From positions 1-33,270 of the IMG/VR virus record IMGVR_UViG_3300045146_000117: a DNA stretch of 33,270 bases; one strand, 5' to 3'. A program made the position numbers and the translations under genes. Shown here one piece after another: positions 18,336-25,987 of this stretch. This DNA comes from a virus. The notes under the pieces are model-generated. The model was not told the origin of the DNA. It made no database searches and was given only the letters and a program-made list of their open reading frames with translations. Every line of letters starts with the position of its first letter. Positions within the stretch are counted from its first letter, which is position 1.

Positions 18336-18599
18336 TCACTTGAAGTTAGAAAAAGGATTGGAACTGCCGTCGCCGAACCAGTCTGTGAAATCGCTAAGCA
18401 CATCATCGTGCACACCACAAGAACACACGACTATATCCTTGTAATCGCTGTACTTCGACTTCAGATAATCAACGAGCTTAACCTTGGCGTGCAACTCGCC
18501 CATGCAGTTGGACACTATCATCTCCTTGCATTTAAGCACACCGCTGTGTAAGTACAAATCATACTTTATGTTGTACTTTTCCTTACCGAAACTAGACAT
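18336..18599 (-). CDS. small hypothetical phage protein
   Basis: 87 residues, MSSFGKEKYNIKYDLYL..., with a cysteine cluster (VVCSCGVHDD, about 57-66) and a C-terminus ending in NPFSNFK. Nothing recognisable. Spacing of 18-20 nt to both neighbours and phage-like codon use support it as a real gene of the same operon. Confidence 0.65.
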   Translation of the reverse strand: MSSFGKEKYNIKYDLYLHSGVLKCKEMIVSNCMGELHAKVKLVDYLKSKYSDYKDIVVCSCGVHDDVLSDFTDWFGDGSSNPFSNFK

Positions 18600-18617
18600 A
18601 TCAAATGGGGTTGAGGG

Positions 18618-19052
18618 TTACACATCCCTGTTTACATAACTAGAAGAATCGACATCAATCTCCATGCGTGCCTTCGACACTATGTACTCGTTGATTATCG
18701 ACGTGGTGGAATTAATCATGTACATGTCTTTATGCATGAAGCACTCGTACTCGTCATGACCACCGTCGTATGACACGACCACCTTGTACTGGTTGTCCTT
18801 GTCGAACCTGTCGTTGAAAAGCAAGCAATCGGCGTTACCCGATTCCAAACCATCCTTGAACGGACCGTTCATCTTTATCCATGATAGCAAGTCGTCGCGT
18901 TCCTTCCACGACATGCTGTGGAAAAACTTGTTTATTACCTTATGCCATAACATCGACCTTGCGATTGGAGTAGGTGGGATACACGCCTCCACGAGGAAGC
19001 TCAACTCGAAGAAATCAACATCAAACGAATCTTTTTTGACCATATTGTTCAT
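18618..19052 (-). CDS. hypothetical phage protein
   Basis: 144 residues. The centre has ELSFLVEACIPPTPIARSMLWHKVINKF (about 16-43), a pattern I associate with conserved small proteins of large phages but cannot name. The rest is charged and soluble. It is the first gene after the TATATTTG box at 19069-19076, so it probably heads the unit running through the repeat protein to the primase. Confidence 0.65.
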   Translation of the reverse strand: MNNMVKKDSFDVDFFELSFLVEACIPPTPIARSMLWHKVINKFFHSMSWKERDDLLSWIKMNGPFKDGLESGNADCLLFNDRFDKDNQYKVVVSYDGGHDEYECFMHKDMYMINSTTSIINEYIVSKARMEIDVDSSSYVNRDV

Positions 19053-19068
19053 CTATTAGTTTACAACG

Positions 19069-19076
19069 CAAATATA
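19069..19076 (-). promoter_or_regulatory. Bacteroidota-type -7 box (TATATTTG)
   Basis: The minus strand reads TTTTTTAGTATATTTGCGTTG, 17-24 nt before the ATG at 19052. The same AG-TATATTTG core occurs at 2764-2771 and 22325-22332. It lies in the 80-nt gap that separates the tail genes from the 18.6-15.7 kb unit. Confidence 0.5.
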
Positions 19077-19131
19077 CTAAAAAACATACATACGTTGTAC
19101 ACAAACACGACAATTATTATGGTATATTAAA

Positions 19132-19716
19132 TCAAACCGTCTCGTACAAGTTGATCATCTTGTCAAACACGTTCTCCATGTCCCAGTCGTTGTAGAAGAA
19201 CGACACGGTGAACTTGTTGAACTGGCTGTCCACGGACGAGTAGTCGAGGCTAACGTCACCCTGCCCGGACATCACGACCTTCTTGAAAGAAACGGTCGTC
19301 ATCAGGTAACCCTCGTTGTTCAACAAGCCGAGGTAGAACGGGCTGTAGTACTGCGCCTTGTTTTCGTGGTCGAGGTATTCTATGGCGTTATCCCTGAACA
19401 ACATGTAGTTGGAGAAACCCTCGGACATCTTGAACGTCAGCGTCATCTTCTTCTCGATGGTGTCCTTCACCGGCGCAGAACCCTTGTACCTCTGCTCCGC
19501 ACCCCTGTAACGCACCTGGTCGGAACCGTTTATCTGCCACCCCGGGAGAGATATGGACTGCAACGTTGACAACACGTAATCGTCTATGCTATCGTAAGGT
19601 AACATGAGGCTCGTGTAGAACGATGCGTACTGCTTCTTTATCTTGTCAGACCAGAAATCAGGCGGGAAGTAAAAAACGAACTGGCAGTTCTTGCTACTTA
19701 ATATCATATCTGGCAT
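19132..19716 (-). CDS. tail tube-like / tube-initiator protein
   Basis: 194 residues from ATG at 19716 (MPDMILSSKNCQFVFYFPP); an ATG at 19707 is also possible, and the frame stays open to 19752. The segment LQSISLPGWQINGSDQVRYRG, then KMTLTFKMSEGFSNYMLFRDN and a C-terminal FTVSFFYNDWD, has the layout of gp19-fold tube and baseplate tube-cap proteins of contractile tails (SIPG loop, long beta hairpins). It overlaps the end of the gp15-like gene by 23 nt. Assignment is from fold pattern by eye, so a related baseplate hub subunit is possible. Confidence 0.55.
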   Translation of the reverse strand: MPDMILSSKNCQFVFYFPPDFWSDKIKKQYASFYTSLMLPYDSIDDYVLSTLQSISLPGWQINGSDQVRYRGAEQRYKGSAPVKDTIEKKMTLTFKMSEGFSNYMLFRDNAIEYLDHENKAQYYSPFYLGLLNNEGYLMTTVSFKKVVMSGQGDVSLDYSSVDSQFNKFTVSFFYNDWDMENVFDKMINLYETV

Positions 19717-20488
19717 TGTATTTTTCCATATCCGCCACCTCCACAACACCAACAGTTGTGTTTATGTAGTGCCTGAAATTGCGGATGATATCACCCCTGA
19801 ACAAAGCGGTTGACTTGTCGAACACGGGGTAATTGCACGTGAGGACTATCGATGTCTTCACCTTCTCGGACTGGTCATCGGCACGCGCGAACTCTATCTT
19901 CTTCTCCGGCGTGTAATCGTTGTCAAGCATCAACTCGGACCGTATCCTCGTGCCCCTGAAATCGAAATGGACGACCGAGTTCTTGAAAACACAATCAAGC
20001 AACGCCTGCACGACCTGGAACGACTGTATGCTGGTGTCCGTCCTGAACTCGAGGTTGAACTTTATGTCCATCGGCAACGTGAACAACATAGCGGAATACC
20101 CCTTCTTGACCGGGAAACCATTCTTGTCCTTCTCCTCTACCACGTAATTACCACGCACGAACCTGTTTGTCATAGCGGAAGTGTTGACCGATATGTTCGA
20201 CACGGTCAGGATACCGTAAGGCTCCATGTCGAAATCGCCGTTCACGAAGTTAACCTCACTACACCTACCCTTGTACTGCGTGAAGTAATCGCGCATGAAC
20301 TGCGAGTCCTGCGCCTTGTTCATGAACACCGGCACGGGGTACTCGACCTCGCTACCACCTATGACCTGCACGACCTTTATGTTCGAATGCAAGTAATGCA
20401 TCACCGCTATCGACGCGTTCCTGAAGAACACGTTATCGGTATTCGTGAGCGGGCTCTGTATGTTGTTACTGCTGTACTCTGCTTCCAC
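19694..20488 (-). CDS. tail sheath stabiliser / tail completion protein, gp15-like
   Basis: 264 residues. FFRNASIAVMHYLHSNIKVVQV (about 21-42), then EYPVPVFMNKAQDSQFMRDYF, a middle GYSAMLFTLPMDIKFNLEFRTD and a C-terminal region with SIVLTCNYPVFD, follow the layout of T4 gp15. In that family an N-terminal helix is followed by a vPi.ya..e.f block and two beta regions. gp15 caps the tube and sheath and joins tail to head. Neighbourhood with a tube-like gene supports this. The assignment is moderate. Confidence 0.5.
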   Translation of the reverse strand: MEAEYSSNNIQSPLTNTDNVFFRNASIAVMHYLHSNIKVVQVIGGSEVEYPVPVFMNKAQDSQFMRDYFTQYKGRCSEVNFVNGDFDMEPYGILTVSNISVNTSAMTNRFVRGNYVVEEKDKNGFPVKKGYSAMLFTLPMDIKFNLEFRTDTSIQSFQVVQALLDCVFKNSVVHFDFRGTRIRSELMLDNDYTPEKKIEFARADDQSEKVKTSIVLTCNYPVFDKSTALFRGDIIRNFRHYINTTVGVVEVADMEKYNARYDIK

Positions 20489-20491
20489 GTC

Positions 20492-22255
20492 CTAGTATTT
20501 TTTCATGACGAACGGCGTGCCGACCATGGGCCTGCAATTGTCTATCACCCTTAAAGACGATTCATCCCTGTGGAACAACTGCGACACCACGAACTCGTGC
20601 GAGTCGACATCCACGACCTTGTTGAACACCCTGACGTTCGACACGCACGCGTTGGACTTGGGCAACGCCAACTTGGACTTGCTGTTGAACGTTATGGTGG
20701 ACTTATCGACAACGTTAACTACGGTAGATGCAAACGTCGATATAGACGACACGTTGTTGATATCCACGACATCACCCACAAGAAAATAAACGTGTATGCC
20801 CACTTGCCCATACGTTGGGGATACGCTGACTATAACAGGATACCACACGCTATGCATCATATCCGTCAAGTCAAGCGTGTACTGGGTACCGTTGCACGAC
20901 ACTGTAAGCGTACCCGTCCTGTACCTCGAACTGTAATCGAGAGATATGTAGAACAAATTATCCGTGCCGTCGGTCACGAACAAGGGTATCACACCGTTAG
21001 AAGACACGTTCAGCTTGAAGTTAAACGCCACTGTTATGTCGTTACCGTGCGACACGGTTAGAGCATCCTTGTACACGACACCTAGCAAAGCGGCACCGGA
21101 CAAGTTGTAGAAGTAGTTTATGAACCTCGTGTAGTTGAAGTTTAACGCCACCTCGCCGAACGTCACGCCCGGGTCAACGAAGCCCCTTGCCTCGTCTGAC
21201 ACGGCGGATACAGTCGAGTACTGCTGCTGCATCAGTGCAGATAACTCCTGCACCTTGGCTTCCTTGCCTATCTGCCCGTCGCTCGTCAGGACTATATTAT
21301 CAAGGAACTTGGTCTCTGCACCAGGTATGTAGTTTATGTTAGGCCTGAACTTGACGAGGTTCAGCTTCCAGAAAGTGGGCATCATCATGAAACCGTGAGA
21401 CATCGACACGTCCATCACCTCGTACAGCCTGTTAAGCATAGGGAGGTACACTATATCCTTCTTCCTGGGCTCCTTGCCCGTGCCGAACATCATCTCGAAG
21501 TAACCTCGGTCGACGTGTACCTCTATCGGCCCGACGTAATCCATGTCCTGACCGGTGTACCTGAAATCGGTTTGCGGCATCTCGTTGTTGTTCAGAACCA
21601 CCTTCATGCACTTTCGCTGCATGATGTTGAACAACGTGTACTCTCGGAACACGTAATCTGTACCGGAAGGGTCGGGCGAAGACTGGAAGTAAAGCACCTG
21701 CACGCCAGCCATCTCGTTCACGGACATCGACATCGACCTGTACAAGTCGAACATGTTGCCGGTGTCGTACATGTTGAACGACGGCTTCCTATCTATGACA
21801 ACCTTGGGGCAAACCTCGCTCGTGCACCTGACCTGCGCGTTTATAGCCGACAGCTTAATCGGCGCCTGCTTCTGGGCAACAGATAGCAGCATCGTGACCG
21901 ACGCTATAACCACCGGCGTGGTGAGCATATCGGAAGTGCCATCGTCGTACATGTACTTGAAAGAGAAGTACAGTTCACCCATCCCGGCAAGGGGTATGGT
22001 GGACACGACGCTCGGTTCACCCTCGTTGAACACGTTGAACGCGTACCACATTGACCAACCTGCACCGTCGGTAGAATACCTGAAATATTTCTTTATATTG
22101 GCGGCAGGATTGCCATTATCCAGTATATCATCGGTCAACGACAGCACCGAAACAACATCCTGCACGGGCTCGACAGTCGAGTACACCCTGAAATTACCCG
22201 AACCGGACAACACACCGTCATCACCTATGTTCAAGTTGATGGAAAGCCTTGACAA
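20492..22255 (-). CDS. baseplate structural protein with C-terminal lectin-like domain
   Basis: 587 residues. The first 150 residues are beta-rich. The middle (about 150-330) contains KKDIVYLPMLNRLYEVMDVSMSHGF..., a baseplate-like segment. Residues about 385-587 resemble a concanavalin/laminin-G fold, with paired strands and the ending VSNVRVFNKVVDVDSHE ... VIDNCRPMVG seen in glycan-binding domains of Bacteroidota phage virion proteins. It is the first gene of the minus-strand tail operon and is preceded by a late-promoter-like motif. The virion role is well supported by context; the exact subunit is not. Confidence 0.65.
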   Translation of the reverse strand: MSRLSINLNIGDDGVLSGSGNFRVYSTVEPVQDVVSVLSLTDDILDNGNPAANIKKYFRYSTDGAGWSMWYAFNVFNEGEPSVVSTIPLAGMGELYFSFKYMYDDGTSDMLTTPVVIASVTMLLSVAQKQAPIKLSAINAQVRCTSEVCPKVVIDRKPSFNMYDTGNMFDLYRSMSMSVNEMAGVQVLYFQSSPDPSGTDYVFREYTLFNIMQRKCMKVVLNNNEMPQTDFRYTGQDMDYVGPIEVHVDRGYFEMMFGTGKEPRKKDIVYLPMLNRLYEVMDVSMSHGFMMMPTFWKLNLVKFRPNINYIPGAETKFLDNIVLTSDGQIGKEAKVQELSALMQQQYSTVSAVSDEARGFVDPGVTFGEVALNFNYTRFINYFYNLSGAALLGVVYKDALTVSHGNDITVAFNFKLNVSSNGVIPLFVTDGTDNLFYISLDYSSRYRTGTLTVSCNGTQYTLDLTDMMHSVWYPVIVSVSPTYGQVGIHVYFLVGDVVDINNVSSISTFASTVVNVVDKSTITFNSKSKLALPKSNACVSNVRVFNKVVDVDSHEFVVSQLFHRDESSLRVIDNCRPMVGTPFVMKKY

Positions 22256-22271
22256 ACGCGCAGGATTTATT

Positions 22272-22281
22272 GTTATTTATC
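22272..22281 (-). promoter_or_regulatory. T4-late-like promoter motif (GATAAATAAC)
   Basis: The minus strand reads AGTTTGATAAATAACAATAAA, 17 nt before the ATG at 22255, heading the tail operon. It shares ATAAATAAC with the site at 14251-14260. It lies 44 nt from a plus-strand TATATTTG box, making this a divergent control region. Confidence 0.45.
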
Positions 22282-22324
22282 AAACTTTTTAACACAACGT
22301 ATACCACCAAAAGATAAATAAGAG

Positions 22325-22332
22325 TATATTTG
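22325..22332 (+). promoter_or_regulatory. Bacteroidota-type -7 box (TATATTTG) of the plus-strand unit
   Basis: AGAG-TATATTTG-TGCTAAAT lies 34-41 nt before the ATG at 22366. The octamer matches TAnnTTTG. A leader with AAAGGAAT precedes the start codon, a fair ribosome-binding sequence. Confidence 0.5.
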
Positions 22333-22365
22333 TGCTAAATTCTGTTTAAACAAAAATAAAGGAAT

Positions 22366-23160
22366 ATGATGAAGGCAAATAAGGTGTTCGTACACAAGAC
22401 ACAGGTTAACCCCGAGTGGTTCACCAACAAGGACAACGAGAAGCTATACGATGTCGAGAGGCAGGAATACGTCATGAAACACCACGGCAAGAAAATAGAG
22501 AAACTCGTGTCAGACAAGGATTACGACGTGATGATGGAGATAATGTTCCACATACTAAACACCAACACACTTATAACCAACAACGTGTACTACAACACCA
22601 AGCACCACACGATAAATAACAAGGGGATGAAAACAATCCTCAAAGACATAAAGGATAACCCGGAACACGCATTCAAACACATAGCCAACAACTTTAAATG
22701 CTACATGTGCGATAAGATGAACAACATGGTCGAGCACATAGACAAGGACATGCGCAGCATAAACATATACACCAAGAACAACAGCATCCATGCGCAGGAA
22801 ACGATATACATCATAATTGATAGCGGTAACGACGACATAACCATATACAAGTACGTCGACGACAACGACACATCATACGGGTCAATACTTGAAGAACTAG
22901 CAACCATAAACCCATCTAAAACAGACCACATGAAATCAATCCACGAAGTGAACAACAACTTGGATGAAAAGATGACGGAAACCAACACGATAGGTATGTC
23001 GTTCACCAGGAGGTTCAACAAGGAGAAAGCAGCCAAGTTGATGAGGGCAATAATAATGACAAACAAATGGTTTAACGACGGGAACAGCATAATATTCAAC
23101 ATCCACGAAACCATATTCAAGAACAAAACACACGAGGAAATAGAATACACGTTCAACTAA
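22366..23160 (+). CDS. hypothetical phage protein
   Basis: 264 residues, Asn/Lys/His-rich and soluble, starting MMKANKVFVHKTQVNPEWF. The first 45 residues contain KLYDVERQEYVMKHHGKKIEKL, then a helical region, a central beta segment (ETIYIIIDSGNDDITIYKYV, about 145-164) and a C-terminal helix with RRFNKEKAAKLMRAIIMTNKWF. No known motif is recognised. It is the only long gene on the plus strand in the phage region, with its own promoter box and a strong terminator, so it may belong to a different temporal class from the late genes. Confidence 0.75.
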   Translation: MMKANKVFVHKTQVNPEWFTNKDNEKLYDVERQEYVMKHHGKKIEKLVSDKDYDVMMEIMFHILNTNTLITNNVYYNTKHHTINNKGMKTILKDIKDNPEHAFKHIANNFKCYMCDKMNNMVEHIDKDMRSINIYTKNNSIHAQETIYIIIDSGNDDITIYKYVDDNDTSYGSILEELATINPSKTDHMKSIHEVNNNLDEKMTETNTIGMSFTRRFNKEKAAKLMRAIIMTNKWFNDGNSIIFNIHETIFKNKTHEEIEYTFN

Positions 23161-23163
23161 AAC

Positions 23164-23194
23164 AAAAGGCGGTTAAATATCTTAACCGCCTTTT
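23164..23194 (+). terminator. intrinsic terminator, 13-bp perfect stem
   Basis: AAAAGGCGGTTAA and TTAACCGCCTTTT form a perfect hairpin with a 5-nt loop, three nucleotides after the stop of the 264-residue gene. T-tracts on both strands mean it could also stop transcription arriving from the right. Confidence 0.9.
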
Positions 23195-23223
23195 AATTTT
23201 AAAATAACATAAACCAAAAGTAC

Positions 23224-23325
23224 ATGCGGGAAAGAGGTTTGAGTGAGTACACTAACAAGCTCGTAAGGCAGTATATCATCAAGGGTGGCGATTTTGACTT
23301 GTACGACGACAACTTCATCAAATGA
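23224..23325 (+). CDS. 33-residue small ORF with phage-like codon use
   Basis: ATG at 23224 to TGA at 23325 encodes MRERGLSEYTNKLVRQYIIK followed by GGDFDLYDDNFIK. Codon choice (AAG CTC GTA AGG, TAC GAC GAC) is that of the phage genes and unlike the AT-rich DNA that begins right after it. No ribosome-binding sequence is obvious. An ATG overlaps its stop (ATGA) and opens a frame that soon loses coding character, so the phage operon may be interrupted here. Confidence 0.4.
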   Translation: MRERGLSEYTNKLVRQYIIKGGDFDLYDDNFIK

Positions 23326-23488
23326 GTGCAATTCAAGATAAACATGATGCCAAGGGAAAAAATAAATTTCAATTCACCTTTGGAAGTGTTCTTTTGTTCA
23401 CTAAACTGATTTGTCGCATTTGCCCGTTTAATCTACGTGTCACAATACGTACTTTTTTATCTCTATTTTCTTTCGAAGATACTTTAAA
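23326..23488. other. AT-rich junction between phage DNA and cassette region
   Basis: No gene can be supported. A plus-strand frame from ATG 23322 begins plausibly (MSAIQDKHDAKGKNKFQFTFG) but becomes a Phe/Leu-rich read-through of AT-rich DNA, so it could be the truncated start of a phage gene. Base composition changes sharply at this point. No attC-like box or target-site duplication is visible at the junction. Confidence 0.4.
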
Positions 23489-23522
23489 TTTGTGTTTTTT
23501 TGAAGTTTTGCTTTTATATTTG
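23489..23522 (+). promoter_or_regulatory. Bacteroidota-type promoter of DNA methyltransferase gene
   Basis: A TTTG at 23489-23492 and TATATTTG at 23515-23522 are separated by 22 nt, within the range usual for Bacteroidota -33/-7 pairs. The ATG at 23543 lies 20 nt beyond the -7 box, giving a very short leader. Confidence 0.55.
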
Positions 23523-23542
23523 CACACTATAATTAACGAACA

Positions 23543-24544
23543 ATGAATATTTATAAATCAACTGACGGAAGAGTCGAAATATATAATGGTGATTTTCTTT
23601 ATGTTTCAAAAACATGGGAGAAACCAACAGTTATCATATCTGATGGTCCTTATGGAATAGGGGGGTTTCCTGGAGACCCTAAGTCTCCCGATGATTTGGG
23701 TGAGATATATGAACCTTTTATTAAAATATGGACAGAAAAGGCTACACCAATAACAACACTTTGGTTTTGGAATACTGAACTAGGCTGGGCAAATGTACAT
23801 CCATTCTTTATAAAAAATGGATGGGAGTTCGTTAATTGTCATGTTTGGAATAAAGGACTAGGACATGTAGCTGGAAATGCAAACACAAAAACATTAAGAA
23901 AGTTTCCAGTTGTTTCTGAGGTTTGTGTTCAATACGTCAAAAAACCAATATTTGAAGTTGCTGGTTTAAAACTAACAATGCAGGAGTGGCTAAGAAATGA
24001 ATGGAAACGAACTGGACTACCATTATCAAAAACAAACGAGGCATGTGGTGTTGTAAATGCAGCAACCAGGAAATATTTTACCAATTGTCATCTTTGGTAT
24101 TTTCCACCTACTGATGCTTTTGAAAAACTCTCTGAATATGCAAATCAAAATGGTAGAGACAGCGGGAAACCATATTTTTCAATAGATGGTGAAAATCCAC
24201 TTACAAAATTACAATGGGAAAATATGAGGTCAAAATTTAAATGTTCTTTTGGTGTTACCAATGTTTGGGATTTGCCACCTTTAAATGGAAATGAAAGATT
24301 AAAAAATGGAGCTAAAGCATTGCATTTGAATCAAAAACCATTAAAATTTATGGATTTAATAATAAATGCAACTTCTGATGAAAATGACATAATATGGGAG
24401 CCTTTTGGAGGTTTATGCTCGGCAACAATCGCAGCATACCGTCTTAATCGGAAAAGTTTTGCATCAGAAATCGATTCAGGTGTTTTCGATTTAGCTGTTA
24501 ATAGATTCAAAAAAATTGAAGCTCAACCTACATTAGGACTTTAA
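23543..24544 (+). CDS. DNA methyltransferase (N4-cytosine/N6-adenine, beta-type order)
   Basis: 333 residues. The catalytic motif IV is DGPY (34-37, a variant of D/N/S-P-P-Y/W) near the N-terminus. HLNQKPL (261-267) and the SAM-binding motif I EPFGGLCSATIA (286-297) are near the C-terminus, followed by SEID (308-311). Motif IV before motif I is the beta-class order. The enzyme would transfer a methyl group from SAM to an exocyclic amino group of A or C. Gly replacing the first Pro of DPPY is unusual but known. No restriction partner is evident. It lies on the opposite strand to the cassettes and has its own promoter, so it is not an ordinary member of the array. Its end overlaps a minus-strand ORF by 17 nt. 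Confidence 0.85.
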   Translation: MNIYKSTDGRVEIYNGDFLYVSKTWEKPTVIISDGPYGIGGFPGDPKSPDDLGEIYEPFIKIWTEKATPITTLWFWNTELGWANVHPFFIKNGWEFVNCHVWNKGLGHVAGNANTKTLRKFPVVSEVCVQYVKKPIFEVAGLKLTMQEWLRNEWKRTGLPLSKTNEACGVVNAATRKYFTNCHLWYFPPTDAFEKLSEYANQNGRDSGKPYFSIDGENPLTKLQWENMRSKFKCSFGVTNVWDLPPLNGNERLKNGAKALHLNQKPLKFMDLIINATSDENDIIWEPFGGLCSATIAAYRLNRKSFASEIDSGVFDLAVNRFKKIEAQPTLGL

Positions 24545-24695
24545 TTAAGTCAATTGTGTCTGTTTCAGAGTTACTAATTAACTTTGACCAATCTTTAAGA
24601 GTATGTCCGTATAAAGTTTGATTAAGTGCGCTAGTCTTGAAAATTTCAAAGTCAGAATGAGCGGTTCTATCTATTTTTGCGAAATTTGTGTCCAT
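24528..24695 (-). CDS. 55-residue hypothetical ORF of terminal cassette
   Basis: ATG at 24695 to TAG at 24528 encodes MDTNFAKIDRTAHSDFEIFK and so on to DTIDLIKVLM. The sequence looks protein-like but no family is recognised. It belongs to the last unit of the array in transcription order, which has an R' box at its start (24802-24808) but no recognisable R'' end. The ORF runs into the 3' end of the opposing methyltransferase gene, so the cassette may be truncated there. Confidence 0.35.
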   Translation of the reverse strand: MDTNFAKIDRTAHSDFEIFKTSALNQTLYGHTLKDWSKLISNSETDTIDLIKVLM

Positions 24696-24762
24696 GCACA
24701 CCAGTAATTATTAAAATATTTTTACCTATATTATTTTTACCAATAATTTCTGTTTTTTTCAT
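24667..24762 (-). CDS. 31-residue ORF at start of terminal cassette
   Basis: ATG at 24762, preceded by a good AGGAG (TAGGAGTATATG), encodes MKKTEIIGKNNIGKNILIIT then GVHGHKFRKNR. It overlaps the 55-residue ORF in another frame. The two may be one gene broken by a frameshift, since the ribosome-binding sequence belongs to this ORF while the longer coding-like stretch is in the other frame. Function unknown. Confidence 0.3.
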   Translation of the reverse strand: MKKTEIIGKNNIGKNILIITGVHGHKFRKNR

Positions 24763-24801
24763 ATACTCCTATTTTATTTTGTGAATAATAATCTGTACTG
24801 T

Positions 24802-24894
24802 GCCTAACACGCAATATAAAACAGTTACCGTCAAGCTATTACTAAATTTGAAACGTCTTACAAGGCAACCGTTTCATATTGCCGACCGTTAACC
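24802..24894 (-). repeat. attC-like site 1 (complete)
   Basis: On the minus strand: R'' GGTTAAC (24894-24888), then GGTCGGC, L'' AATATGAAACGGTTGCC, a loop, L' GGTAACTGTTTTATATT, spacer GCGT, R' GTTAGGC (24808-24802). L'' and L' pair over about 17 nt with three mismatches. It ends the cassette holding the 24902-25168 gene. Confidence 0.75.
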
Positions 24895-24901
24895 GTAAAA
24901 T

Positions 24902-25168
24902 TCAAGAACGCCAAGTGATGTACATTGCTTCTAATTTATCTCCGAGTAGTGGCGAACCATAGTTTTCAAACTTCATTTTAATCGAAGGTGATACTTCTAA
25001 TCCATTTGGGCATTGTATTTTTACTGGAAGTTCCCGTTTATCTTCTGAAATTTGCAAGGCTTCTAAAATGAAGTCATTCAAAGTTTTTTCTTCGTCAAAA
25101 GAACTACGGCTAACATCGTATAAAAAAACATTGCCAGCTTCATCTGTTAATTGAACTTTGTATTTCAT
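24902..25168 (-). CDS. small hypothetical cassette protein
   Basis: 88 residues from MKYKVQLTDEAGNVFLYDVS (ATG 25168); an in-frame ATG at 25195 gives nine more residues (MLNLKIKLD). It is soluble and mixed alpha/beta, with an acidic centre (SSFDEEKTLNDFILEALQI). No family is recognised. The stop lies 7 nt before the R'' box of attC-like site 1. Upstream there is only a half attC-like site, so the gene sits between an R''-L'' half and a complete site. Confidence 0.6.
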   Translation of the reverse strand: MKYKVQLTDEAGNVFLYDVSRSSFDEEKTLNDFILEALQISEDKRELPVKIQCPNGLEVSPSIKMKFENYGSPLLGDKLEAMYITWRS

Positions 25169-25209
25169 ATCAAGTTTTATTTTTAAGTTTAACATTTATG
25201 TTTCAAAAT

Positions 25210-25245
25210 GGCAACGTTTTTTATACGCAGCAGTTAGGCACAATA
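25210..25245 (-). repeat. half attC-like site 2 (R''-L'' only)
   Basis: The minus strand reads TATTGTGCCTAAC (R''), TGC, then TGCGTATAAAAAACGTTGCC (L''). No L'-R' follows before the next gene. R'' is complementary to the cassette start at 25891-25900 (GTTTAGGCAC). L'' resembles the L'' of site 1. Confidence 0.55.
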
Positions 25246-25866
25246 CTAAGAAGTCCACTGCGTAGCCATGGCTTTCGCAATTCCTTCAAAAGTTTTCGAC
25301 CTTAATTTCGCTCTTTCTTCTTTTGGCAATTTGAAAGCATCCGCGTACCATGTCGGCATACTTTTACCGCTTGCAAATTGTGTCCTTTTAGGAGGTTCAA
25401 CTATGTTTGTTGGTATAAGTTTTGGTAATCCTTTCAACCATAAGCAAGTTTTTTTCTCGAATGGGTCGCCAAATTCATAAGGGTTTATTATTTGGTCAGG
25501 CTTTCTCCATTCGGTACTCATTATCCCTACCGGGTTTTCTATTGCAATCTTATCACAATCAGCATTTGCAAACATCATAAAAAAACCAATTGCAAATTCA
25601 CGGTCTTTGTATCTTTGTATTGCTTGTTCGCCATATCTTTCAATATTAAACCACCTATTCCCGGTTACAGTTAAATATGTGCAAGGTGGAAAAGCAATTA
25701 TCATATCCCACTTTTGTTGCAATAATTCGGTTACATCTTGTTGTAAATGCCATTCGGGATGCCCTCCACTTTCAGGCAATAAATCACAACTAAATGCCTC
25801 GTGTCCAAGTTTACGTAATTCCTTACAAACTGTTTGGCTTTCTTCACACGCTAATAATATTCTCAT
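25246..25866 (-). CDS. C5-cytosine DNA methyltransferase-like protein, phage type
   Basis: 206 residues from ATG 25866 (MRILLACEESQTVCKELRKLG); the frame is open to 26025, but that part runs through an attC-like site. The start LLACEESQTV...LGHEAFSCDLLPESGGHPEWH is a SAM-binding Rossmann entry. AFPPCTYL (58-65) is motif IV with the catalytic Cys62, and IAIENPVG (108-114) is motif VI with Glu110. This compact form is widespread in phages and is shorter than usual C5 methyltransferases (over 300 residues), lacking a large target-recognition domain. Activity is possible but unproven; a role in modifying phage DNA against restriction is an inference. The stop is 6 nt before the R'' of half-site 2. 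Confidence 0.8.
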   Translation of the reverse strand: MRILLACEESQTVCKELRKLGHEAFSCDLLPESGGHPEWHLQQDVTELLQQKWDMIIAFPPCTYLTVTGNRWFNIERYGEQAIQRYKDREFAIGFFMMFANADCDKIAIENPVGIMSTEWRKPDQIINPYEFGDPFEKKTCLWLKGLPKLIPTNIVEPPKRTQFASGKSMPTWYADAFKLPKEERAKLRSKTFEGIAKAMATQWTS

Positions 25867-25892
25867 AATTAATTTTTTAAATAAATTACTGT

Positions 25893-25981
25893 GCCTAAAC
25901 CGTGTATAAGCAATGGCACATAAACGATATCGGTAATTTGAATGTGTACAAGTGCCACTGCTCATACACTCAATGTTAGCC
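25893..25981 (-). repeat. attC-like site 3 (complete)
   Basis: On the minus strand: R'' GGCTAAC (25981-25975), ATTGA, L'' GTGTATGAGCAGTGGCAC, a loop, L' GTGCCATTGCTTATACAC, R' GTTTAGGC (25900-25893). L'' and L' pair over 18 nt with few mismatches. Confidence 0.8.
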
Positions 25982-25987
25982 GCCAGT

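Noticed and set aside
23322-23546. 74-codon plus-strand frame across the junction
   Set aside because: Only the first 20 or so codons look coding. The remainder is Phe/Leu-rich read-through of the promoter region of the methyltransferase gene. Noted as a possible truncated phage gene start only.
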